From positions 3,178,046-3,242,045 of the forward strand of contig NC_052514.1 of the NCBI RefSeq assembly GCF_014356525.2: a DNA stretch of 64,000 nt. The letters run 5' to 3'. The notes beneath the pieces are model-generated. The model was given only the letters and a program-made list of their open reading frames with translations. It made no database searches and had not been told where the DNA came from. Each line of letters begins with the position of its first letter. The first letter of the stretch is position 1. The stretch comes from Nilaparvata lugens. Taxonomy: Eukaryota; Arthropoda; Insecta; Hemiptera; Delphacidae. Positions 1 to 10,983 of this stretch are shown piece after piece. Position numbers and translations under genes: made by a program.

Positions 1-120
1 GAACATTTCGGTGGCACGAAAAAATAGTTTAGTCAATAGTTATTTCAATAACTTCTTTGATATTCCATGAATTTATTGAATTGCGCACATTTTTTGAAAT
101 ATCCGTCAGTCATTCTTCTT

Positions 121-665
121 AAAGGTGCATTTTCGTTTATGCGTAAATTTCCGCAGTCGAAGACGGCAAGCAGTGTTGACATTCATATTGTCCAAATTTC
201 AAGTGTGCTAAATCAGCTGATCCAATAACTTTTCATTATTTTTCTTTATTATTAAAGAATTGAACATTTCTAATAATATCAACATATTGCCACTTGAAAA
301 TGAATAAAAAAGTATAAGCTCAACCTGCCCCATTAAAACATAATTGAACATAATCTTTTAGGTTATGTAGACAAATTGAAATCTACCCAATCTGAGATCC
401 TCACCCTGTCGTGGTCAACCACCATCACAACCTAAAAGATTATGTTCAATTATGTTTTAATAGGGAAGGTTGAGCTTATATACTTTTAAATGGCAATATG
501 TTGATATGATTAGAAATGTTATGATTCTTGAATGATAAACACAAATAATGAACATGTATTTGATCAGCTGTTTTAGCACACTTGAAATTTGGATAATTTG
601 AATGTCAACAATGCTTGTCGTCTGCTTGACTGCAGAAGTTTACGCACAAACGAAAATGCACTTTT
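121..665. mobile_element. Fold-back element with ~240-bp inverted arms
   Basis: The left arm (about 121-364) is the reverse complement of the right arm (about 428-665), with a spacer of about 63 bases. The outer ends read AAAGGTGCATTTTCGTTT and its inverse. No coding sequence is visible, so this is a non-autonomous fold-back or MITE-like element. Pieces of the arm recur inside the modular elements at 21.5-21.8 kb and 45.0-45.3 kb, so it is a dispersed family. Confidence 0.75.
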
Positions 666-750
666 AGAAATGTGAATTAAATTACATCAAAGTAATGTCA
701 CAGCTGACTTGTCAATGGTAGGCTACCAGTCACTATACAAAGCTACAATA

Positions 751-1153
751 CTAGTAGCTCTGTGAACAGTAGACCTCATGCAGTATTCTCATCCACAAGT
801 ACCTGATTGAAACTATAGACCTTATGGAAATACAGCAATAGACTAGCTTCTCCACACATCTGTGTAATCACTTGTCAGATGATTTATGATGAATAATTCT
901 ATAGTCTGATTTTTACTGTAATATTGGCGTATGAAGGAGGCTCATTTTTCCTTTTATATTATCCTTGAAATGCAAAATTTCCAAAAATCTTGTATATACT
1001 TCGAAAGGCAATTAAAAAAGGAACATACGCTGTCAAATTTCATGAAAATCTATTACCGCGTTTCGCCGTAAATGCGCAACATGTTAACATTTAAACATTA
1101 AGAGAAATGCCAAACCGTCGACTTGAATCTTAGACCTCACTTCGCTCGGTCAA
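751..1153 (+). repeat. 420-bp dispersed repeat, full-length copy
   Basis: The copy runs from CTAGTAGCTCTGTGAACAG to ACTTCGCTCGGTCAA. It has no open frame and carries the phrase AGACCTCA near both ends. The same element recurs at 6555-6950, 7905-8310, 10984-11537 and 61083-61485, with fragments near 11.95, 26.14 and 62.06 kb. It is the most frequent long repeat in the window. Class unknown. Confidence 0.8.
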
Positions 1154-1778
1154 AAAATACTTTTGATCCTTCGGCTGAAGTTATACTCACTTTGAACGGT
1201 CAGCATTTCTTATAGAAAACATCAATTCTACCCATCAGTGAGTTTCACTCTGAACTATCAGCATCTATGATTAGTAAATCTCTCTAATGGGAAGCATTAA
1301 TGATTCTTATGAGGAATACTGACCGTTTGAAGTGTATCTCTCTCTCTCTCTTTTCAAAGAGACGGCCCCTATTTTCTTATTTGCCTCATCAATTAGCTAG
1401 TTTGTCTTTGGCAATCAACTTGTGAACGGAACGCCAAGTGGATTTAGTGCTTTGATGCGGCATGGTCAATCAATAGTGTCCTCCCCTATCGAAAGTTTGT
1501 TGGGTTGGTCTTCAAAGCATAATTTTTATCACAACTGATTCTAGAATCAAAGATGATTGGGAGGGTATTGATGTTCGTATGGTTGTGTTTCTATAGTAAG
1601 ATTGAGGTTATAAAGTTAGTGGAAATGATAGGATCACAGAGTTGCCAATATTCATAACATAATTATTGTAATATAATAATAATTTCATATCATTTTCGCT
1701 AGAATTTTGGCTTGTTAGGTTAACCTTCTAACTGGTTTGTACTTTTATCTGATCTTGTTCTGTTGAGTTGAAGAAATA
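1154..1778. other. No gene seen; AT-rich intergenic DNA
   Basis: A short CT run lies near 1340. No reading frame, hairpin element or repeat family recurring elsewhere in the window was recognised. Confidence 0.5.
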
Positions 1779-1892
1779 TATTTATTTATTTATTTCATTG
1801 GCAATTACAGATCATAATTATAATAAATATAATATGATTGGGAGAAGACAACAGGCATAGCCCAAAACTGTCTTCTCCCAAATTTTAACAAA
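1779..1892 (-). repeat. Retroposon 3' tail with TTTA repeats
   Basis: A TTTATTTATTTATTT run is followed by a segment containing a hairpin, TTGGGAGAAGACA pairing with TGTCTTCTCCCAA. Similar TTTA-ended segments containing 'acaacaggca...gcccaaaactg' recur at 2270-2346. This looks like the 3' end of a non-LTR retrotransposon or SINE in minus orientation. No coding part is present. Confidence 0.55.
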
Positions 1893-2269
1893 TAAAAGTT
1901 TCAAAAATAATAAGGTTAAGATTTCACTTTCACTTCAAAAAGTCCAATTTCCACTTCAAAACTAATGACAAAACTAAAAATTTTGTATTTTGATATTTAA
2001 AAACTGATTAAAAACAACAATATTTCACTCAAAACTCTACAAATGTTTTCTTCTAAAATTCTGAAATTTGAGGCCTTCTTTTATTCTTTGCATATATTGA
2101 TAAGTTCAATCGATAATAATTGACTCTCAACCAGCAACTCTAATTTAAAAATTAAAAAAAAAACTTAGGCCTATAATGAAATAATTTGCATAAACTCAAT
2201 CTCTCATCCATTAAGATTTATAATTAAATGTATGATTATGCAAGCACATTACATATGAACTTGAGAATT

Positions 2270-2346
2270 GATAAATTTATTTATTTATTTATTCATATGC
2301 AAATACAATTCAGGTAAAAACAACAGGCATTTGCCCAAAACTGCTT
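2270..2346 (-). repeat. Second, divergent TTTA-ended retroposon tail
   Basis: A TTTATTTATTTATTTATTC run is followed by 'aaaacaacaggcatttgcccaaaactgc', which matches the core of the copy at 1779-1892. The flanking 1893-2269 and 2347-2656 are AT-rich with no gene recognised. Confidence 0.5.
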
Positions 2347-2759
2347 CAAACCTTAATTTGGAATACACAGTCTAAAGGTTATGCTACTTACGTAAATTAG
2401 CAATGAAATTGAGTTTAATGGAATTCAATTGCATTGAAACCATTAATTACAACAAAACAGAATGGAATTATAACAAACATTTATGTGTTAATTGATCTAG
2501 TTTTCATATTATTAATGGAAGCATGAATTTTATTTCTCTACATTTGACAAAAATATGAGATTTCATTAATTTCTTCTAAAAATTTTATAGGAATATTATT
2601 GTATAGGCCTACACTCTATGTATGAAATTAAATCAAAAGATTTTTTTAGGCTAAGTAATTTATATTTGTTTACTGCAAATTAATGATTCAATCACTTTTT
2701 GCTTTTGGAAAAAACGACTAGCAGTCAAATACTTTACAATGAATGAATAAATCACTTAC

Positions 2760-2809
2760 TGGACAACGAGATCTTTCGGCAGTTCCGCCATCTTCTTGGT
2801 TGTACTCAT
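2760..2809 (-). pseudogene. Exon-like start, minus copy of a duplicated segment
   Basis: Read on the minus strand, this segment opens with ATG, encodes MSTTKKMAELPKDLVV plus two bases, and ends at a consensus donor, CA|GTAAGT. A second in-frame ATG (AAGATGGCG) has a good initiation context. The protein is not recognised. An inverted copy lies at 2921-2970. If one copy is a real first exon, its next exon would begin in phase 2 outside this segment. It could also be captured transposon sequence. Confidence 0.3.
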
Positions 2810-2920
2810 AGACAAGTAGAAGGATAGGATCCTTAATTTCCAAAAGCAAAAAGTGATTGAATCATTAATTTGCAGTAAACAAATATAAATTACGATCCTA
2901 TCCTATCCTTCTACTTGTCT

Positions 2921-2970
2921 ATGAGTACAACCAAGAAGATGGCGGAACTGCCGAAAGATCTCGTTGTCCA
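2921..2970 (+). CDS. Possible first coding exon (unrecognised protein), plus copy
   Basis: This is identical in coding sequence to the minus-strand copy at 2760-2809: ATG, 16 codons plus two bases, then the donor GTAAGT at 2971. GC content and codon choice differ from the AT-rich surroundings, and AAGATGGCGG is a strong initiation context. No downstream exon with a matching phase was recognised, so the gene and its direction are unknown. Only one of the two inverted copies can be the ancestral exon. Confidence 0.3.
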
Positions 2971-3238
2971 GTAAGTGATTTATTCATTTATTGTAAAATA
3001 TATGACTGCTAGTCGTTTTTTCTGATAGCAAAAAGTGATTTGATTTAATAATAAGCAGTTCGTGATGGAAAACAACATTGAAGAATTAATGATTCATTTT
3101 GGCATTCGATAATACCGGAAACTAGTCGTGTTTGAAATAAATTAATATAAGGGTACTAGAATTTTTCATAATCATACATAAACAACATAAATTGTCCTGG
3201 ATGTGATAGAGTATAAATTACATCCTGTAGATTCAATA

Positions 3239-3522
3239 TGATTGATTGAGTACTTTATTTATGTAGATTACAATATATACTGGCTTATACACTTATATAC
3301 AATAGCTTACAATACAGCAAAATTATAGATGAATTTACATAATATAGACTAAGAAAATAATTATTGAACTGTATATGATATGAAAAAGTAATTTGTAATA
3401 TATAATAACTATAGATAATTATATTGTTATGCATCTACATAAATTGGCGGAGCTTTGGACATATCAATGTCCATTCTTCGGAAAGAATATTAAAAATATC
3501 CTCCCCACTAACTCTCTACCAA
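3239..3522 (-). repeat. Retroposon 3' end with TCAA tail
   Basis: On the minus strand the copy runs from TTTGGTAGAGAGTTAGTGGG to GTACTCAATCAATC. The family recurs at 5725-6017 (-), 8850-9141 (+), 17415-17727 (+) and 20155-20460 (-). All copies share the same body and a variable TCAA tail, which points to target-primed retroposition. No ORF is present, so it is either a SINE or a truncated non-LTR element. Confidence 0.7.
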
Positions 3523-4352
3523 AAAGAAAGAGAGTCTGAATTCTATGATAGACGAATTTTCAACTTTAAATGATTTATTTAATCTATTATAGAAGAACAT
3601 TATATTTGTTTCTCTTATGAATAAAATCTACCAGATTCTACGTGTTAAAAATGCAGTTTAGTGTGAGAACTCTTTTAGAATCTTGTTACAACGGTTGCTA
3701 CTGTACTGTAACAACAATAGTCGATTAACCTTGGCATAGTTCAGGTATCAATGGTGAAATTCACTTAAAACTGTCAGAATTCCTAATAAATTACATCAAT
3801 GCTATTCATTCAATTAATGCTGAAAGTTCCAATTGATTAACACTGTAAGAAGTTGGCATATGTGTCTTCCATTTAAATTCCAATCTATTTTCACTGATCA
3901 CGCCTCTATTGGAATAAGATCTAAACATCAGAAGATGAAAATTTCAAGTGTTTTATTTTTTCTCGCCGTTGACGTATAACAGTTGAAGAGTTGATTGTTT
4001 GTTTTTTCAACTTGGCAGATTTTGTCGTTTGTCTATTCTGGTGATTTTCCGTTAGTTGAAGAGTTTTATTGTTGATATTTTTCAAGTAAATTCAATTTCA
4101 GTAAATTTTCTTGTAGAGTAATTTAGATAAGTATATTGTTTAATGTGTCGTATCTTTGTAGTTAATCTTCTGAAATTAATGTCATAGATAAAGATGTAAT
4201 TGGAAGAAACAGATTAATAATAATAATAATAATAATAATGCCTTTATTGGTTCCCAACACTATACAATAATACAAAATAATATGTAGAAAGAATGAACAT
4301 CTTTGCTAAACTGAAAATATTAAATAACATTACTGAATTAGCTAGCTTTTTT
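3523..4352. other. No gene seen; AT-rich, short ATA microsatellite
   Basis: The only simple repeat is an (AAT)n run at about 4216-4240. No coding frame or recognised repeat family. Confidence 0.5.
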
Positions 4353-4504
4353 TTCAAATAGTCCAAACTCCATTATTAGTATACAATATTAAATAAAAAG
4401 AAAATGCATAAATGTTCTTATCATTTTATTCAAATAGTCCAAACTCCATTATTAGTATACAATATTAAATAAAAAGAAAATGCAAAAATGTTCTTATCAT
4501 TTTA
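4353..4504. repeat. Tandem duplication, 76 bp x 2
   Basis: Two adjacent copies start with TTCAAATAGTCCAAACTCC at 4353 and 4429 and are almost identical. They have no coding content. Confidence 0.8.
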
Positions 4505-4686
4505 TTTGTGGAAACCAGGAAGAAACAGATTATTGTGTATTAAATCATTTTTGTAATTATTGTATGTAGCGATGTGATTTTTTGATCTTCACAAATGTTA
4601 GATATTATGTAGGCTTGAAACATTCTCAGATCATAGTCATAAGCTAAAGTCATTATTTATGTAGGTTTTTTTATTTATTTCTTGTG

Positions 4687-5030
4687 CTTGTTGTATTTTT
4701 GTAAAATTGAAGTATTTGTTGTATTCTTTGTGTTGAAGTATTTTTTGTTGTATTCGTTGTGTTGAAGTATTTTTTGTTGTATTCGTTGTGTTGAAGTATT
4801 TTTTGTTGCATTCGTTGTGTTGAAGTATTTTTTTGTTGTATTCGTTGTGTTGAAGTATTTTTTTGTATTCGTTGTGTTGAAGTATTTTTTGTTGTATTCG
4901 TTGTGTTGAAGTATTTTTGTTGTATTCGTTGTGTTGAAGTATTTTTGTTGCATTCGTTGTGTTGAAGTATTTTTTGTTGTATTCGTTGTGTTGAAGTATT
5001 TTTGTTTTCTATGTATTTGTTGTATTTCCT
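4687..5030. repeat. Minisatellite, ~29-bp unit, about ten copies
   Basis: About ten units contain TATTCGTTGTGTTGAAGTAT separated by T-runs of variable length. Units run from about 27 to 31 bp because of T-tract changes and small deletions. The 119-codon minus-strand frame here is simply the repeat read through and is not a gene. The region 5031-5224 shows nothing further. Confidence 0.85.
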
Positions 5031-5224
5031 TCATTCCTATTCATTTATGTTTTAAATAAACATCAGTTTCGTGAAGCCTCTTCATTATTAACCCATTTCA
5101 GTTCATAATTAACCCATTTTAGATAATAGATTGTATTCAAAGTTGTTATTTGTATTCTCGTATTTTCCTTTTTAATAAATTCATTCATTATTTATTTCTC
5201 ATTTCTCCATAGTTTCAGTATTTC

Positions 5225-5448
5225 TATAGTGAGATCCATGTTATAATGACAGTATTTGATTAACTTTGATATTGCTATCCTTGTCTATTATTCAACAAAG
5301 CAGGTAGTACTATCCTTTTCTAGCTCCGCAACGATGCCAAATCTGTTTTTGACAATGTAGAAATAATCTATAATTTAATAAGGCAGAGAATCAGCAACGC
5401 TGTTCTTCTATCTTTATTCACTGCCATTATAACATGAACCTCACTATA
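5225..5448. mobile_element. MITE of the CTATAGTGAGG family
   Basis: The terminal inverted repeats are TATAGTGAGATCCATG at the left and its near-inverse at the right, about 30 bp each. The interior includes 'gctatccttgtctat' and 'ggcagagaatcagcaacgctg'. It is non-coding. Fragments recur near 22.25, 22.86, 28.68, 32.44, 33.1, 33.26, 34.76, 41.67, 41.81, 42.11 and 61.94 kb. The outer boundary of the large palindrome falls inside this copy. Confidence 0.75.
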
Positions 5449-5691
5449 CATTCATTTTATTATGACAAATGCGTACTGAGTTGCTATTCTATTTTTTGCT
5501 GAGGGTGATGCCCTCATGAGCTCTAGGCTAGTGCGTGGGTAATGAAGCGGATGATGAGATATGAATGGACCTACAGTTTTAGGTGGTTTCCGAACCACAG
5601 GTAAGCGATTTTACAACTCATGAATCATGATCAGTGAAGTTGGCTCAAGCGGCCTCTCTTCCAACGAGGGTAGTAGGCGTATTTTTGCCTG

Positions 5692-6163
5692 TAAAGGTAG
5701 GCGCACACAGATCCTCATCGGACTGATTGATTGATTGATTGAGTACTTTATTTATGTAGATTACAATATATACTGGCTTATACACTTGTATACAATAGCT
5801 TACAATACAGCAAAGTTATAGATGAATTTACATAAAATAGACTAAGAAAATAACTATTGGACTGTATATTATATGAAAAAGCAATTTGTAATATAATAAC
5901 TATAGATAATAATCATATTGTTATGCATCTACATAAATTGGCGGAGCTTTGGACATATCAATGTCCATTCTTTGGAAGAATATTAAAAATATCCTCCCCA
6001 CTAACTCTCTACCAAACTGACGGATCGGATGATTAGATTTGATGCATTGTTTTCAATTCGAGCGCGCATACCTATCCGCATCGTATAGGTATGCGCACTT
6101 CAATTGAAAACAATGCATCAAATCTAATCGTCCGATGACGATCTGTGTTCACCTACCTTTAAT
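5692..6163. mobile_element. MITE interrupted by a TCAA-tailed retroposon (left arm)
   Basis: The terminal inverted repeats AAAGGTAGGCGCACACAGAT and ATCTGTGTTCACCTACCTTT flank the element. Between about 5725 and 6017 it is interrupted by a minus-strand copy of the TCAA-tailed retroposon, so the retroposon is younger. The mirror copy is at about 8703-9174. Confidence 0.7.
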
Positions 6164-6482
6164 ACGCCTATTTCCACAAATATTCATTACCTATTCTTAT
6201 CAATAAAGTCATCTATTGTTGGACAGCAATATTTTCCTAAATCATGAATGAGAAAGATGAATAAGCAAACAATTCTTAGTTAATAATTAATTGCTACTAT
6301 AAATAATATAAGGTATCCGCTGTCAGAAACCGATATAACTCTAAATTATGTAGGTTAGAGTGGAGTAAAAAAGTACAATTAAATGTAATGAACTACTGGG
6401 AGTTCCTCAGATCTCAAAGTGTCTAGCATAAATATTCAATTTGACTAACATTTCCTAAAAGGTTCTGTTTAATTATGTTTAA

Positions 6483-7023
6483 GGGCCGTTTACACAGTGA
6501 CAGATTAAACTAAATTTCATTTTAAACTGGATTAAATCCGTATCAAGTCTAGTTTCTTGACCGAGCGAAGTGAGGTCTAGGATTCAAGTCGACTGTTTGG
6601 CATTTCTCTTAATGTTTATATGTTGCGCATTTACGGCGAAACGAGGTAATATATTTCATGAAATTTGACAGATATGTTCCTTTTTTATTGCGCGTCGACG
6701 TATATACAAGTTTTTGGAAATTTTTCATTTCAAGGATAATATAAAAGGAAAAAGGAGCCTCCTTCATACGTCAATATTACTGTAAAAATCAGACTATAGA
6801 ATTATTCATCATAAATCAGCTGACAAGTGATTGCACAGATGTGTGGAGACGCCAGTCTATTGCTGTATTTCCACAAGGTCTATAGTTCCAATCAGGTACT
6901 AGTGGATGAGAATACTGCGTGAGGTCTACTGTTCACAGAACTACTAGTTATAATGTGTTTCATTTTGAGTTTAAGCCACCAGTTGTTTAGATCGAGTTTA
7001 AACTTTGACTGTGCAAACGGCCC
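6483..7023. mobile_element. MITE (GGGCCGTTTGCACAG family) containing the 420-bp repeat (left arm)
   Basis: The ends GGGCCGTTTACACAGTGACA and GACTGTGCAAACGGCCC are inverted repeats flanked by TTA-rich sequence. The interior holds a minus-strand 420-bp repeat (about 6555-6950) bounded by CTAGTT on both sides, a likely target-site duplication. The mirror copy is at about 7843-8383. At 11037-11185 the same MITE is instead inserted inside the 420-bp repeat. Confidence 0.8.
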
Positions 7024-7842
7024 TTAAAGGTGAAAGGAAAGTTTAGGTTCTGGCTTTTAAATGGTTTTTAGTTAATATTAGAAATTTTTCGATAATTTTA
7101 TAGGCTATAATAAACACAAATTTTAAAAAGCAGAAATACTTTCACATTTGTAATACCAGACAATATTAATGACACACGAATTATTGAGTGTGGGTGAAAT
7201 TTGAAGTTCTCATTGTAAAAACCAATATGACATCAAATTACAAAAGTAATAAAGCATTGAAGGTAAATTGCACAAAAATCCTATTGATATTGAATTCTCT
7301 TTAGATTCCTTTATTGAATCTGAATGTAGTTCCGGGAGATGACAACATTTTACAGCTGTTAAATTGATTGGATCTTTGTGCAATTGCTGTAAATGAATGA
7401 TGAATCATAGACGCTTTTTATGTAGTTGAGAAGTTCTCAACTACATAAAAAGCGTCTATTGATTCATTCATTTCTACAGCAATTTGCACAAAGATCCAAT
7501 CAAATTAACAGCTGTAAAATGTTGTCATCTCCCGGAACTACATTCAGATTCAATAAAGGAATCTAAAGAGAATTCAATATCAATAGGATTTTTGTGCAAT
7601 TTACCTCAATGCTTTATTACTTTTGTAATTTGATGTCATATGGTTTTACAATGAGAACTTCAAATTTCACCCACACTCAATAATTCGTGTGTCATTAATA
7701 TTGTCTGGTATTACAAATGTGAAAGTATTTCTGCTTTTAAAATTTGTGTTTATTATAGCCTATAAAATTATCGAAAAATTTCTAATATTAACTAAAAACC
7801 ATTTAAAGCCAGAACCTAAACTTTCCTTTCACCTTTAAGGGC

Positions 7843-8383
7843 CGTTTGCACAGTCAAAGTTTAAACTCGATCTAAACAACTGGTGGCTTAAACTCAAATG
7901 AAACACATTATAACTAGTAGTTCTGTGAACAGTAGACCTCACGCAGTATTCTCATCCACTAGTACCTGATTGGAACTATAGACATTGTGGAAATACAGCA
8001 ATAGACTGGCGTCTCCACACATCTGTGCAATCACTTGTCAGCTGATTTATGATGAATAATTCTATAGTCTGATTTTTACAGTAATATTGACGTATGAAGG
8101 AGGCTCCTTTTTCCTTTTATATTATCCTTGAAATGAAAAATTTCCAAAAACCTTGTATATACGTCGACGCGCAATTAAAAAAGGAACATATCTGTCAAAT
8201 TTCATGAAAATATATTACCTCGTTTCGCCGTAAATGCGCAACATATAAACATTAAGAGAAATGCCAAACAGTCGACTTGAATCCTAGACCTCACTTCGCT
8301 CGGTCAAGAAACTAGACTTGATACGGATTTAATCCAGTTTAAAATGAAATTTAGTTTAATCTGTCACTGTGTAAACGGCCCTT
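7843..8383. mobile_element. Mirror copy of the MITE plus 420-bp repeat (right arm)
   Basis: This is the reverse complement of 6483-7023, with the 420-bp repeat in plus orientation at about 7905-8310. It exists because of the palindrome and is not independent evidence of a second insertion. Confidence 0.8.
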
Positions 8384-8702
8384 AAACATAATTAAACAGA
8401 ACCTTTTAGGAAATGTTAGTCAAATTGAATATTTATGCTAGACACTTTGAGATCTGAGGAACTCCCAGTAGTTCATTACATTTAATTGTACTTTTTTACT
8501 CCACTCTAACCTACATATTTAGAGTTATATCGGTTTCTGACAGCGGATACCTTATATATTTATAGTAGCAATTAATTATTAACTAAGAATTGTTTGCTTA
8601 TTCATCTTTCTCATTCATGATTTAGGAAATATTGCTGTCCAACAATAGATGACTTTATTGATAAGAATAGGTAATGAATATTTGTGAAAATAGGCGTATT
8701 AA

Positions 8703-9174
8703 AGGTAGGCGAACACAGATCGTCATCGGACGATTAGATTTGATGCATTGTTTTCAATTGAAGTGCGCATACCTATACGATGCGGATAGGTATGCGCGCT
8801 CGAATTGAAAACAATGCATCAAATCTAATCATCCGATCCGTCAGTTTGGTAGAGAGTTAGTGGGGAGGATATTTTTAATATTCTTCCAAAGAATGGACAT
8901 TGATATGTCCAAAGCTCCGCCAATTTATGTAGATGCATAACAATATGATTATTATCTATAGTTATTATATTACAAATTGCTTTTTCATATAATATACAGT
9001 CCAATAGTTATTTTCTTAGTCTATTTTATGTAAATTCATCTATAACTTTGCTGTATTGTAAGCTATTGTATACAAGTGTATAAGCCAGTATATATTGTAA
9101 TCTACATAAATAAAGTACTCAATCAATCAATCAATCAGTCCGATGAGGATCTGTGTGCGCCTACCTTTACAGGC
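8703..9174. mobile_element. Mirror copy of the interrupted MITE (right arm)
   Basis: This is the reverse complement of 5692-6163, with the TCAA-tailed retroposon in plus orientation at about 8850-9141. Confidence 0.7.
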
Positions 9175-9494
9175 AAAAATACGCCTACTACCCTCGTTGG
9201 AAGAGAGGCCGCTTGAGCCAACTTCACTGATCATGATTCATGAGTTGTAAATCGCTTACCTGTGGTTCGGAAACCACCTAAAACTGTAGGTCCATTCATA
9301 TCTCATCATCCGCTTCATTACCCACGCACTAGCCTAGAGCTCATGAGGGCATCACCCTCAGCAAAAAATAGAATAGCAACTCAGTACGCATTTGTCATAA
9401 TAAAATGAATGTATAGTGAGGTTCATGTTATAATGGCAGTGAATAAAGATAGAAGAACAGCGTTGCTGATTCTCTGCCTTATTAAATTAGATTA

Positions 9495-9594
9495 NNNNNN
9501 NNNNNNNNNNNNNNNNNNNNNNNNNNNNNNNNNNNNNNNNNNNNNNNNNNNNNNNNNNNNNNNNNNNNNNNNNNNNNNNNNNNNNNNNNNNNNN
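9495..9594. other. Assembly gap (100 N)
   Basis: Exactly 100 N, probably a placeholder of unknown true length. It lies at the outer edge of the right palindrome arm. Confidence 0.99.
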
Positions 9595-9930
9595 ACGAGA
9601 TCAATTGATCCGGATCATTGAGGTGATCCGAACCTACCATCATACTATTACAATGCGGCGCTTCCTAACAAGATGTCGGATTTTAGCGTCAGGGTACTAG
9701 CCAAGTTTCCATACTGTATGTATACTGTGATATATCAACTAGCAAGTAAACGTGCTCTGCAAGGATCTATTTGAAAACTTGACAAACTGAAAACTTGAGT
9801 TTAAAGAATTTAAAATAGGCCTATAACCATCCTAGGTAAATTAAAAAATATATACAAAATTTCAAGTTAATCAGTTGAGTAGTTCAGACGTGATGCTGCG
9901 TCATTCGTGAATTTTGTATCCCGTATGTGT
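9595..9930 (+). repeat. Dispersed repeat ('gatcaattgatccggatcat...')
   Basis: The segment is shared with 60700-61080: the same opening ACGAGATCAATTGA.CCGGAT, the phrase 'cctataaccatcct', and 'aaaatttcaagttaatcag'. Related copies in minus orientation are at 14275-14500 and 14500-14719. No protein-coding frame survives. Confidence 0.65.
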
Positions 9931-10134
9931 ACAAGCCAATTCTTTCCTTCATTCTATAGAATATTGACTTGCTCAAATATTGAAAATGTGCTATTGCAGT
10001 TGAATTTGGGGTAGTATTGAGTATCGAACAGTGCTGTACTATTGCATATTTTGCTTGCTGCAGTATCGAAATATTTGCTACAAAATTAAATTGGGCTTGT
10101 TTCAATATCGGAAATGATGTGCTACAGTTTGGAA

Positions 10135-10352
10135 TTGAAATTGAGGTAGTACTGACTATTGAGGACAGAATATCGAGCATAAATGTTAAAAATGATTTCA
10201 ATGTTTTATGGTTTCAAACTGTCTTTACTATAGATATTAGCATTTGAAATTGAGGTAGTATTAACTATTGAGGACAGAATATCGAGCATAAATGTTTAAA
10301 AATGGTTTCAATGTTTTATGGTTTCAAACTGTCTTTACTATAGATATTTGCA
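10135..10352. repeat. Tandem duplication, 109 bp x 2
   Basis: Copies begin TTGAAATTGAGGTAGTA at 10135 and 10244 and differ by a few substitutions and single-base insertions. The short frames here read through the duplication and do not resemble any known protein. Nothing was recognised in the 10353-10563 stretch. Confidence 0.8.
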
Positions 10353-10563
10353 TATATCCACATAATATGGTGTTCCTTATTAATAACATCAACGCCACAG
10401 AGTAACAGAAAATGCAGTCCATCATGAGCTATAACTGACGAAAGAGCAGCCATTTCGTCTTCATTTCAACAGCCAATAGGAATTAGGTTACGGGAAATTC
10501 AGCCTACCACAAGTTAACCAATGAGAGAGCAGCGATTTATCGTCATGCCAACAGCAAATAGTA

Positions 10564-10806
10564 AATTCGTATGGCTTTTGTTGGTGGGGAGACCCTTGCG
10601 GGAAGGTCCCACCGCCTGAATATATAATTTGAGCCGTCAATGGGCCTTACGACTGTCATACTTCAGCCGGGACCGACAGTTTAACGTGCCCATCCGATAA
10701 CACGGGAGTGATCTGGTTAAAAAACTTTTGTATGTGAGAGGGTTCGAACCCGGGATATCTATGCTGCTACGCAAGCTCTCTATCCACTAGACTACGGATC
10801 ACTCCG
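10564..10806 (-). mobile_element. tRNA-derived SINE
   Basis: On the minus strand the head (about 10735-10803) has a pol III A box, TAGTCTAGTGGATAG, and a B box, GGTTCGAACCC. The body contains GGGCACGTTAAACTGTCGGT and 'cccggctgaagtatgacagtcgtaaggccca'. The 3' end is GTCTCCCCACCAACAAAAG. The body recurs without the tRNA head at 23544-23692. It is a non-coding retroposon that would depend on LINE machinery. Confidence 0.8.
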
Positions 10807-10983
10807 TGGGAGTGGGGATACAGGAATTCTGTTTCAATGCTCACATAACTATATTACGGTAAACATATTATTATCACTTTTAGGATTCTTATGAGAATAT
10901 TTCTAATTCTCTTATCTTATTCATGTGTCTAAGTATACCAATCTACGAAAAATTTGTTCAAGTACATACAACTTAACATTTTT

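Larger units (their letters stand above)
2657..3037. repeat. Interleaved inverted repeats (A' B' A B)
   Basis: Segment A (about 2840-2893) is the reverse complement of A' (about 2657-2709). Segment B (about 2894-3037) is the reverse complement of B' (about 2710-2831). The order A'-B'-A-B is not a simple palindrome, because a single inversion would give B-A. B and B' each contain a 50-nt exon-like sequence with a consensus splice donor. Confidence 0.8.
5364..9494. repeat. Near-perfect ~4.1-kb palindrome
   Basis: The left arm (5364-7432) and right arm (7434-9494) are reverse complements around a single central base at 7433, in GTTGAGAA-G-TTCTCAAC. By eye only scattered single-base and 1-2 base indel differences are visible, for example near 6305, 6343, 6873 and 7215. 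The right arm stops exactly at the N gap. Each arm carries the same nested repeats. It may be a true palindrome or a fold-back artefact of long-read assembly. Confidence 0.9.

Noticed and set aside
4675..5034. 119-codon Asn/Thr/Lys repeat ORF; also considered as a CRISPR array
   Set aside because: It is a simple tandem minisatellite with no unique spacers, in a eukaryotic genome.
7905..8310. Independent copy of the 420-bp repeat
   Set aside because: It is the mirror image of 6555-6950 produced by the palindrome, so it should not be counted as a separate insertion.
10735..10806. A functional tRNA gene
   Set aside because: The tRNA-like head continues into a repeated SINE body and the acceptor stem does not pair.
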